Source: Planctomycetota bacterium (GTDB lineage Bacteria; Planctomycetota; Planctomycetia; Pirellulales; UBA1268). From it: a DNA stretch of 5,910 nucleotides. The position numbers and the translations under genes were made by a program. Under the pieces are notes generated by a model. The model was not told the origin of the DNA. It was given only the letters and a program-made list of their open reading frames with translations, and did not search any database. The stretch lies in assembly GCA_027622795.1 (NCBI GenBank), contig JAQBZA010000213.1:1-5910 (forward strand). The letters are read 5' to 3'. Within the stretch, counting starts at the first letter, position 1; every line of letters begins with the position of its first letter. This document shows positions 1-5,910 of this stretch, piece by piece.

Positions 1-549
1 GACCCGCAGTGGTCGCTGGCCCGAGAAGATCTCTTCGAGGAGCCGCGTGAGCGCCGTGACGAGATGGGCCTGCTGCACGTCGAGCACGGCCATTCGGGTG
101 GCCGCCTTTTCACGATGCTCGGGCGTGGCGTCGGCACGCTCGATCTGCTCCCGCATGTGGAAGCGGCGGAGTTGGAGAATCGAGAGGCGATCGATCGCGG
201 CGCCGGGGGTTTCCGTGGCTGCCGGTGCGTCGGGAGCCGCAGCCACGCCACGGCGGGCAAGCTCCTCGATCAGCCAGTCGTCGACCTTTTCGATCGCGTC
301 GTTGCGGGCCTGGTTGTAGCCGTCGATCGCCCGCTTCACCTGGGCGATCTTCGCGTCGGTCACGTCGGGCGAACGGGCGATGTCTTCCTCGTGCCAGAGG
401 AGAAAGTTGAATCGGTGGAGGTCGCAGATCTTGCCCGAGAGGCCATCCTCCTCGTGGGCCGGCTCGACCGAGTGCCAGTGGGCGACGAGCCGTTCGAGCA
501 TGTCGTCGATATCCGTAACGGTCATCGGGAGGGGGGTGGGTGTGGTCAT
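1..549 (-). CDS. DUF4254 family protein (C-terminus beyond left edge)
   Basis: The reading frame is open from an ATG at 549 to the window edge, giving 183 residues with no stop. I recognise the DUF4254 pattern: an N-terminal helix around TVTDIDDMLERL (10-21), then HRFNFLLWHEEDIAR (45-59), VKRAIDGYNQARNDAIEKVDDWL (about 71-93), and a second half starting ETPGAAIDRLSILQLRRFHMREQ (113-135). The family is about 200 residues long, so probably only 15-20 residues are missing. A GGAG (complement of 557-560) lies 7 nt before the ATG and supports this start. The protein is predicted to be soluble, helical and without a signal peptide. Its biochemical role is not known to me; I recall relatives lying near glycosyltransferase genes, but have not checked this. 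It starts 48 bp after the ketosynthase stop on the same strand, so it may be the last visible gene of that operon. A low-complexity Ala/Pro linker (102-112) separates the two conserved halves. Confidence 0.85.
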   Translation of the reverse strand, partial: MTTPTPLPMTVTDIDDMLERLVAHWHSVEPAHEEDGLSGKICDLHRFNFLLWHEEDIARSPDVTDAKIAQVKRAIDGYNQARNDAIEKVDDWLIEELARRGVAAAPDAPAATETPGAAIDRLSILQLRRFHMREQIERADATPEHREKAATRMAVLDVQQAHLVTALTRLLEEIFSGQRPLRV

Positions 550-597
550 GGCGAAGCTCCAGGAGTGAAACGGATTGGTTGGAAACCGTGAGCGAGA

Positions 598-1845
598 TCA
601 GGCGGCACGGAGCACGAGGCAGAGGTTTGAGCCGCCAAAGCCAAACGAGTTGCTGGCCGCTACGCGGACCGCAGCCGGCCGGGCCTCATGGGGCACATGA
701 TTGAGATCGCAGGCCTCGTCGGGATGGTCGAGGTTGAGCGTGGGTGGAAGCGCCTGCCGCGTGAGGGCGGCCAGGCAGGCCACCGCCTCGAAGGCTGCCG
801 CGCCGCTGACCAGATGCCCCGACATGCTCTTGGTGGAACTCACCGGCACACGATCAGCCGCGGCCCCGAGCGCCAGGCGGATCGCGCCTGCCTCGGCGGC
901 GTCGCCGACCGGCGTGCCGGCGGCATGGGCATTGACGTAGTCGACCTCGTTAGGAGCCACGCCGGCATCATGGAGCGCCATGGTGATCGCGTGGGCAGCC
1001 TGCACGGGATCGGTGCAGGGAGCCACCATGTGGGAGGCGTCGCTCGACATACCGACGCCGGCCAGTTCACCGTGGGCCCGAGCCCCACGGTCGGCAGCGT
1101 CGCCCTTCCGCTCGAGCACAAAGAAGGCACCGCCTTCCCCCATCACAAACCCATCGCGGTCGCGATCGAAGGGCCGCGAAGCTTTTGTTGGATCATCACT
1201 GCGGCGGGAGAGGGCACGGAGGTTGTAGAAGGCAGCCAGCGAGGTGGGGCTGAGCGTGTCGCAGCCACCGACCACGCAGGCATCCACCCAGCCGGCCTCA
1301 AGCCAGGTGCGGCCGAGGGCCATCGCATAGCCGCTCGAGGCACAGGCTGCGGCCGTGGTGACCGCCGAGCCAGTGAGGCCAAAGAGGCTGGCGAGCCGTT
1401 GCACAAGCGTCGGGCTACAGGTGGGAGCAAACACCTGACCACCATCAGCGAGGTAGTCGGCTTCCCAGGCCTTGAGATGCTCGGCCCCAAGGCCGAGTAC
1501 GAGCCCGATCCGGCGCGACGGTCGCTCGCCAGCCAGGCCGGCATCAGCCAGAGCGGCAGCGATCGGGCTCACGCAGAGCTGATCGAGCCGCGGCAGCGCC
1601 GCGAAGGCAGTGGGGGCGAGGGGGCAGGCAGCAGCATCCGGCGGAGGGATATCGGTGACCGCACCGGCAAACTGCACCGGCTCACGGGCAAACGGGCCGG
1701 GATCGATCGATCGCACTCCCGATCGCCCGGCCAGCAGTGCATCGGCAGCCTCGGGAAACGAATTCCCCACGGGCGACACCACGCCGACGCCGGTGATCAT
1801 GACAGGCTCACGGTCGGCCTGGCCACGTTGCTCGATGGCATCCAT
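598..1845 (-). CDS. beta-ketoacyl-ACP synthase, FabF-type (KAS II-like)
   Basis: This is a condensing enzyme of the thiolase fold, 415 residues, typical for KAS II. It would elongate an acyl chain by decarboxylative condensation of malonyl-ACP in the cytoplasm. The N-terminus has VMITGVGVVSPVGN (15-28). The nucleophile is Cys168 in TAAACASSGYA. The two catalytic histidines are His307 (YVNAHAAGTP) and His344 (STKSMSGHLVSG, with Lys339). The Gly-rich C-terminal motif SFGFGGSN spans 400-407. The usual HGTST of FabF reads HAAGTP here, so it is a divergent member rather than an obvious housekeeping FabF. I chose the ATG at 1845 because GGAGG lies 7 nt upstream and because it overlaps the preceding gene's TGA as TGATG; the frame is open for another 26 codons upstream without support. 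It sits directly after the ACP and KS-like genes. The product chain cannot be told from sequence; secondary fatty acid, polyene or specialised lipid are all possible. Confidence 0.95.
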   Translation of the reverse strand: MDAIEQRGQADREPVMITGVGVVSPVGNSFPEAADALLAGRSGVRSIDPGPFAREPVQFAGAVTDIPPPDAAACPLAPTAFAALPRLDQLCVSPIAAALADAGLAGERPSRRIGLVLGLGAEHLKAWEADYLADGGQVFAPTCSPTLVQRLASLFGLTGSAVTTAAACASSGYAMALGRTWLEAGWVDACVVGGCDTLSPTSLAAFYNLRALSRRSDDPTKASRPFDRDRDGFVMGEGGAFFVLERKGDAADRGARAHGELAGVGMSSDASHMVAPCTDPVQAAHAITMALHDAGVAPNEVDYVNAHAAGTPVGDAAEAGAIRLALGAAADRVPVSSTKSMSGHLVSGAAAFEAVACLAALTRQALPPTLNLDHPDEACDLNHVPHEARPAAVRVAASNSFGFGGSNLCLVLRAA

Positions 1846-2699
1846 CAGGCAGCCTCCTGACGATGGGCCGTGGTCGCTGCAGTGAGCCACACGGTGCCGC
1901 CCCACGGCATGTGGTGGGACCATTCCAGCGGGGCAGCGGAGGAGTCATGAGCCGTGACCGCGTCGGCGAGGCTGCGGAGCGACGCGGCCGTAGTGGTCGG
2001 CGGACATCTTGAGGCCGCGGGAGGATCAAACTGGAGTGTGAGATGCTGGCCGCCGACCGATAAAGCTGCAGCCTCGCAAGTGATCGCGAGCGCCACGCCA
2101 CGGCAGACGGGATCAGTGGTCGGCCGGCCATCCGCATCGAGCGCAGGCTCGTCATCCCAGCCGGTGATCACAAGCCAGACGGTGTCGCACGCGGCGGGGC
2201 CCGACCCGTTCAGCCACGAGAAGGCAGTCAGCAGACCTTCCGAGAGTGCATTCGGCCCGCCGCTCACGCCGATATTGGGGCCGCGCATGCCCAGGCCCAC
2301 GCTCACCGCGCCGGCGAGCGAATGAAGCGAACCCTGGGGCACGATCTGGGTGGAGACGGTGACGCCGCCACCGTGCTTCGCCTGCACGAGTGTCTGCGCG
2401 GCAGCGATCCGACCGGCCTGGCAGGAGGACGCAATCACGCCGTGGCCCTCGCGCTTGAGCGGCTCCGGAATCGTGGCGATGGCTGCGAGCACGGCATGCA
2501 TGCCGACAACCGTCTGCTCATCGGCATGCCGGAGGAATCGCCGCGGCAACGCTGGCGCTGACTCCGGCCAGCCGCCGTCGCGAAGCGCGGGAATCTCGGT
2601 GAGCCGGGCCGCGACTGTCGCCCGGGCGGTGACGGCCACCAGGTACGGGGCTCGCGCGGGGCCGGCGGTGGGCGGGAGGCTCGGCATCAGGCTGGTCAC
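1845..2699 (-). CDS. half-length beta-ketoacyl synthase-like protein lacking the active-site cysteine (chain-length-factor-like)
   Basis: This 284-residue protein resembles only the N-terminal half of a ketosynthase, as in the ketoacyl-synt_2 (beta-ketoacyl synthase N-terminal-like) group. The recognisable block is residues 117-165: STQIVPQGSLHSLAGAVSVG followed by LGMRGPNIGVSGGPNALSEG, which matches the KAS stretch around LPNMAAGQIS...GLRGPN...TACASGTHA. In an ungapped alignment the nucleophilic Cys falls on Pro149 (GGPNA). I see no NAH or STKS-GH histidine motif after it, so catalysis of condensation is unlikely. A partner role resembling a chain-length factor, as in type II polyketide and aryl-polyene systems, is inference. 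The start is taken as GTG 2699, which overlaps the ACP stop as GTGA with an AAGG shortly upstream; an in-frame ATG at 2687 is the alternative (280 residues). The gene overlaps the following ketosynthase start by one base. The C-terminal third (about 170-284) is not recognised. Confidence 0.85.
   Translation of the reverse strand: MTSLMPSLPPTAGPARAPYLVAVTARATVAARLTEIPALRDGGWPESAPALPRRFLRHADEQTVVGMHAVLAAIATIPEPLKREGHGVIASSCQAGRIAAAQTLVQAKHGGGVTVSTQIVPQGSLHSLAGAVSVGLGMRGPNIGVSGGPNALSEGLLTAFSWLNGSGPAACDTVWLVITGWDDEPALDADGRPTTDPVCRGVALAITCEAAALSVGGQHLTLQFDPPAASRCPPTTTAASLRSLADAVTAHDSSAAPLEWSHHMPWGGTVWLTAATTAHRQEAA
1853..1857 (-). promoter_or_regulatory. ribosome binding site of the ketosynthase gene
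   Basis: The minus strand reads GGAGG here, 7 nt before the ATG at 1845. It lies within the end of the KS-like gene. It decides the 415-residue start over the longer open frame reaching 1923 and fits translational coupling through the TGATG junction. Confidence 0.75.
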
Positions 2700-2962
2700 G
2701 CCGCCTTCTTGGCTTCCTTGGCGGCGAGTTTGGCTTCGAGCGTGTCGAGGAGTTTGCCGACGGTGGTCACCTTCTCGAGCAGTTCGGTCTCGATCTGGAT
2801 GCCGAAGTGGCTCTCGATGTGGAGCACGAGCCCGGCCATGTCGAGCGAATCGAGATTGAGGCCATCGCGGAGCGACGTCGAATCGTCGAGCGCCGGATAG
2901 GCCTCGCCCGTCTCCTTTTCCAGCAGTTCGAGCACGATCGCCGAAAGTTCCTTGCGGTCCAT
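2696..2962 (-). CDS. acyl carrier protein
   Basis: This 88-residue ACP carries a growing acyl chain on a phosphopantetheine arm. The attachment site is Ser39 in GLNLDSLDMAGL, the classic DSL motif at the start of helix II, followed by an acidic helix (LVLHIESHFGIQIETELLEKVTTV). The ATG at 2962 is preceded by AGGAG with 8 nt spacing; the frame stays open further upstream to 3073 but that part overlaps the divergent promoter and is not ACP-like. The tail after residue 75 is Ala/Lys-rich (KLAAKEAKKAA), longer and more basic than in a housekeeping AcpP. It is the first gene of the minus-strand operon, and its TGA overlaps the next gene's GTG. Being next to its own KS and KS-like partner, it is likely a dedicated carrier rather than the general fatty-acid ACP, which is inference. 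Confidence 0.95.
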   Translation of the reverse strand: MDRKELSAIVLELLEKETGEAYPALDDSTSLRDGLNLDSLDMAGLVLHIESHFGIQIETELLEKVTTVGKLLDTLEAKLAAKEAKKAA

Positions 2963-2970
2963 GAACGCCA

Positions 2971-2975
2971 CTCCT
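2971..2975 (-). promoter_or_regulatory. ribosome binding site of the ACP gene
   Basis: The minus strand reads AGGAG, 8 nt ahead of ATG 2962, with another GGAG a few bases upstream. It fixes the 88-residue ACP start against the longer open frame. Confidence 0.7.
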
Positions 2976-2980
2976 GTCTC

Positions 2981-2998
2981 CAAACTGGTGCCAGTTTG
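2981..2998. promoter_or_regulatory. perfect 8-2-8 palindrome, candidate operator in the divergent spacer
   Basis: CAAACTGG-TG-CCAGTTTG is an exact inverted repeat with a 2-nt centre. It lies in the 86-bp spacer between the ACP operon and the VanZ gene, just upstream of the ACP ribosome binding site and overlapping the expected -35 region of the VanZ-side promoter. Symmetry, half-site size and location fit a dimeric repressor site. A weak RNA hairpin in the ACP leader is possible but the 2-nt loop makes it less favourable. No regulator gene is visible in the window. Confidence 0.5.
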
Positions 2999-3007
2999 CC
3001 GCGGGGG

Positions 3008-3013
3008 TATGAT
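3008..3013 (+). promoter_or_regulatory. candidate -10 element for the VanZ gene
   Basis: TATGAT matches the sigma-70 -10 consensus at five of six bases and would give a leader of roughly 28 nt before ATG 3049. The position 17 nt upstream (CTGGTG, 2985-2990) is a poor -35 and falls inside the palindrome. No convincing -10/-35 pair was found for the opposite-strand ACP operon. Confidence 0.4.
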
Positions 3014-3430
3014 TCCGGTCCGCGACGTGAAGGGCGAGACAGTAGCGAATGCAGACGACTGAGCGAAGGGCAAAAGAGGCAGCGTTTTCCGCGGGTTTTC
3101 GCCGGGGCGGGCTGGCGCTTCTCGCGGCGGCGTATGCCATCACGCTGGTGCTGGCCACCCACTACCCCAAGCCGGAGCAACTCCTCGGCCGCTATGGCCA
3201 TGCCGACAAACTGCTCCACTTCGTCGCCTATTTTTTGCTCGCCGTGTTTGTCGCGTTGGCCGTGTGGGGCGCGGGCCGTTGGTCGCGCCGGGCCGCGGTG
3301 GCTGTGGCGATCGCACTGGCTGCCTTCGGCGCCGTCGACGAGATCACGCAGCCGGTCTTCGGCCGCACCGCCGACGTGCTCGATTGGGTGGCCGACTGCG
3401 CCGGCATCGCCGTCGGTATCCTGCTCGTGG

Positions 3431-4408
<978 letters not shown>

Positions 4409-4506
4409 GGAAACTCCCAGGAATTGCAGGGGACGCCCGAGATGGTACCGTATCCCACAGGTTTGTTTCCATTTCTTCGGCACGTCTTTCGCACAGGGGA
4501 ACAGTC
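4409..4506. promoter_or_regulatory. divergent intergenic promoter region
   Basis: This 98-bp spacer separates two divergently transcribed genes and must hold the promoters of both unless they are read from further away. It is more AT-rich in its right half (GTTTGTTTCCATTTCTTC, about 4461-4478). I found no -10/-35 pair convincing enough to place. AGGGGA at 4495-4500 is the ribosome binding site for the plus-strand gene, 6 nt before ATG 4507. Confidence 0.4.
4414..4418 (-). promoter_or_regulatory. ribosome binding site of the UXS-like gene
   Basis: The minus strand reads GGGAG, 5 nt before ATG 4408. It supports the 325-residue start over a 350-residue one. Confidence 0.65.
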
Positions 4507-5448
4507 ATGTCCGACCGCCTCCATCGCCGTGATGTCCTTCAATCCGCTGTCGCCGCCGGTGCCGCAGCTGCCGGGGTGGCTGCCACGTCGGCTGTCGCCC
4601 AGGCTGCCGACGGCCCCAGCACTACGAAGAGCAACATCAACCACTCGATCGTCTTCTGGTGCTTCAACGTGATGGGTGACAAGTGGGATCTCGACAAGAC
4701 CTGTCAGGTGGCCAAGCAACTGGGCGTGAAGTCGATCGAACTGGTCGGGCCCGAAGACTGGCCGACGCTCGCGAAGCATGGGCTCACCTGCGCAATCGCC
4801 CCCAATGGCATGCCCGGGGCTCCGTTCATGAAGGGCTACAACAACCCGGCGTATCAGCCGGAGGTGATCGAGCGGACGAAGGCCATGATCGACGCCTGTG
4901 CGGCCAACAAGATTCCTGCGGTGATCGGCTTCACCGGCTACAAGTGGCGGAATGCCGAGGATCCGGCCAGCGGCGAGATTTCGCTCGCGGAGGGGGCTGA
5001 CAACTGCGTGAAGGCCCTCAAGGAGGTGGCTGGCCACGCGGAGAAGAAGGGCGTGACCATCTGTGTCGAGCACCTCAACACGCGAGACGACACGCACCCC
5101 ATGAAAGGCCATCCCGGCTATCAGGGCGATGACATCGACTACGTGGCCGAGATCGTCCGCCGCGTGGGGTCGGATCGTGTGAAGCTTCTCTTTGATCTCT
5201 ATCACGTGCAGGTGATGAACGGTGACCTCGTCCGCCGGCTCGGTGAGTGCAAGGACGTGATCGGCCATATCCACACGGCTGGCAATCCGGGCCGTGGCGA
5301 GCTCGACGGCACGCAGGAGATCGCCTTTCCAGCGACGATGCGGAAGCTCTTGGAGATTGGCTACACCGGGTGGGTGGGCCACGAGTTCATCCCCACCCGT
5401 GACCCGCTGGCCGGGCTGCGGGAAGCGGTAATGCTGTGTGACGTGTAG
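4507..5448 (+). CDS. Tat-exported hydroxypyruvate isomerase-like TIM-barrel protein
   Basis: This 313-residue protein belongs to the xylose-isomerase-like / AP endonuclease family 2 TIM barrels. Hydroxypyruvate isomerase (E. coli Hyi, about 258 residues) interconverts hydroxypyruvate and tartronate semialdehyde. The N-terminus is a Tat-type signal: HRRDVLQ (6-12), an Ala/Gly-rich hydrophobic stretch (13-31) and AQA (31-33) as probable cleavage site. The mature part of about 280 residues fits the family. Likely metal and catalytic residues are Glu188 (CVEHLNTRD), Asp230 (LLFDLYHVQ), His256 (GHIHTAGNPGRGELDG, where E. coli Hyi has Gln) and Glu293 (GHEFIPTRDPL). The C-terminal GRGELDGTQEI...HEFIPT block is the most Hyi-like part. 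AGGGGA 6 nt upstream supports the start. The neighbouring convergent gene is a glycerate kinase, which fits glyoxylate/glycerate metabolism, but planctomycetes have many Tat-tagged barrels of this superfamily with unknown sugar substrates, so the substrate remains uncertain. Confidence 0.88.
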   Translation: MSDRLHRRDVLQSAVAAGAAAAGVAATSAVAQAADGPSTTKSNINHSIVFWCFNVMGDKWDLDKTCQVAKQLGVKSIELVGPEDWPTLAKHGLTCAIAPNGMPGAPFMKGYNNPAYQPEVIERTKAMIDACAANKIPAVIGFTGYKWRNAEDPASGEISLAEGADNCVKALKEVAGHAEKKGVTICVEHLNTRDDTHPMKGHPGYQGDDIDYVAEIVRRVGSDRVKLLFDLYHVQVMNGDLVRRLGECKDVIGHIHTAGNPGRGELDGTQEIAFPATMRKLLEIGYTGWVGHEFIPTRDPLAGLREAVMLCDV

Positions 5449-5450
5449 GA

Positions 5451-5535
5451 CAAGTAGGACACAGGCTTTAGCCTGTCATGTGGCTTTTTTGGCAGGCTGA
5501 AGCCCGCCCCATATGGCCGAAGCCTGTCCTACTTG
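5451..5535. repeat. nested inverted-repeat element, probable bidirectional terminator of convergent genes
   Basis: The outer arms CAAGTAGGAC (5451-5460) and GTCCTACTTG (5526-5535) are exact complements. Inside, GGCTTTAGCCTG (5464-5475) pairs with CAGGCTGAAGCC (5493-5504) over 12 bp with one G-U, enclosing a loop with six T (5485-5490). An alternative fold continues the outer stem through AGGCTT/AAGCCT (5463-5468 with 5520-5525) after a 2-nt bulge, giving 16 bp. The core GGCTT/AAGCC occurs about three times. The element lies between two convergent genes; its right arm encodes the last Lys codon and TAG of the glycerate kinase gene. A short direct repeat GTAGGACA (5445-5452, 5454-5461) extends it into the isomerase stop codon. 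I recall similar GTAGGACAGGCTTCAGCCTG-like repeats from planctomycete genomes, not checked. Confidence 0.75.
5461..5490 (+). terminator. possible terminator hairpin after the isomerase gene
   Basis: ACAGGC-TTTA-GCCTGT (5461-5476) is a 6-bp stem with a 4-nt loop, and six T follow at 5485-5490. The 8-nt gap between stem and T-run makes it a non-standard intrinsic terminator; the larger fold of the surrounding repeat may be the real structure. Confidence 0.4.
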
Positions 5536-5910
5536 GCCAGCACGATCCGTACGTCGGCCACGTTTGTGCCCGTCGGCCCCGTGTGGATCAGGCCACCGGC
5601 CGCGGCGAGCAGCGGATAGGCATCGCAGCGGGCGAGGGCGGTGGCCACGTTGAGCCCCTGATCATCGATCGCTGCCACGACTGCGGCATCGGCGACCGCT
5701 CCGGCAGCATCGGTGGGGCCGTCTTCACCGTCGGTGCCAACGCTGGCGATCACGAGACCGGCGGGCCATCCTCCTGCCGTCTGTCGCACATGGTGAACCG
5801 CCGCCAGCACGGTCTGCTGATTGCGGCCCCCCCGGCCATGATCGGCAGGCACCCGCACCGTCGCCTCGCCGCCAGACACGATCGCCTGCGGCTGGCCGTC
5901 GTGGCGGGTG
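5529..5910 (-). CDS. glycerate 2-kinase, MOFRL-type, C-terminal part (N-terminus beyond right edge)
   Basis: The last 126 residues are visible, open to the right edge. They match the MOFRL domain that ends GckA/TtuD-type glycerate kinases (about 420-450 residues), which phosphorylate D-glycerate to 2-phosphoglycerate in the cytoplasm. Visible motifs are AIVSGGEATV, GRGGRNQQTVLAA, ASVGTDGEDGPTDAAGAV and the terminal TGPTGTNVADVRIVLAK. The GTG at 5879 lies inside the conserved SGGEATV strand and is not the true start; the frame continues upstream (TRHDGQPQAI) to the edge. It converges on the hydroxypyruvate isomerase-like gene with 80 bp between stops, and its last codon and stop lie in the inverted-repeat element. 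The pairing with an Hyi-like gene fits glyoxylate/glycerate use: tartronate semialdehyde, glycerate, 2-phosphoglycerate, although no reductase is seen here. Confidence 0.93.
   Translation of the reverse strand, partial: TRHDGQPQAIVSGGEATVRVPADHGRGGRNQQTVLAAVHHVRQTAGGWPAGLVIASVGTDGEDGPTDAAGAVADAAVVAAIDDQGLNVATALARCDAYPLLAAAGGLIHTGPTGTNVADVRIVLAK

Noticed and set aside
64..591. Plus-strand open frame of 175 codons
   Set aside because: It mirrors the DUF4254 gene on the opposite strand, which shows conserved family motifs and a ribosome binding site.
688..1860. Plus-strand open frame of 390 codons
   Set aside because: It is the antisense of the ketosynthase gene, whose protein has a full set of catalytic motifs. 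The translation is rich in Arg/Gly/His, has no recognisable domain, and arises from high GC codon bias.
1846..1923. 26-codon N-terminal extension of the ketosynthase
   Set aside because: It overlaps the KS-like gene, is unlike KAS N-termini, and the ATG at 1845 has GGAGG at good spacing.
598..2962. Assignment of the ACP/KS set to a named pathway such as aryl polyene or ladderane lipid synthesis
   Set aside because: None of the accessory genes that define those clusters (for example ammonia lyase, dehydratases, desaturase-like or radical SAM proteins) are visible here.
4409..4483. 25-codon N-terminal extension of the UXS-like protein
   Set aside because: It lies in the divergent promoter spacer and precedes the Rossmann strand that normally begins within the first ten residues.

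Overview
The window is GC-rich bacterial DNA, densely packed with genes. It has the look of a planctomycete, probably Pirellulales-like. The grounds are a Tat-signal TIM-barrel isomerase, a DUF4254 protein beside a lipid/ACP gene set, a MOFRL-type glycerate kinase, and a GTAGGACA...AGGCTT/AAGCC inverted repeat between convergent genes. This taxonomic call is inference from gene content; there is no rRNA or marker gene in the window.

Layout. Positions 1-2962 (minus strand, read right to left) hold one tightly packed probable operon. In order it encodes an acyl carrier protein, a half-length beta-ketoacyl-synthase-like protein without the catalytic cysteine, a complete FabF-type beta-ketoacyl-ACP synthase with an intact Cys-His-His triad, and, 48 bp further on, a DUF4254 protein cut by the left edge. 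The first three genes overlap stop-to-start (GTGA, then TGATG), which suggests translational coupling and a joint acyl-chain-building function. A divergent 86-bp spacer (2963-3048) carries a perfect 8-2-8 palindrome and a good -10 hexamer, and leads into a plus-strand VanZ-family membrane protein (3049-3474). The VanZ gene runs tail-to-tail, with a 44-bp antisense overlap, into a minus-strand UDP-glucuronate decarboxylase / SDR epimerase gene (3431-4408). A second divergent spacer (4409-4506) leads to a plus-strand Tat-exported hydroxypyruvate-isomerase-like TIM barrel (4507-5448). This converges on a minus-strand glycerate 2-kinase (5529-5910, N-terminal part beyond the right edge). The 80-bp convergent gap is filled by a nested inverted-repeat element that also supplies the kinase's stop codon.

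How the genes may work together. The ACP, KS-like and KS proteins form a minimal elongation set resembling a type II KS plus chain-length-factor arrangement, for an unidentified acyl or polyene product. The UDP-xylose-forming enzyme points to surface polysaccharide synthesis. Hydroxypyruvate isomerase and glycerate kinase are successive or adjacent steps of glyoxylate/glycerate metabolism (hydroxypyruvate, tartronate semialdehyde, glycerate, 2-phosphoglycerate). Their neighbourhood is therefore suggestive, although the isomerase carries an export signal and the kinase should be cytoplasmic.

I saw no tRNA, rRNA, CRISPR array, transposase or phage gene. There is no stretch over 300 bases without a gene.
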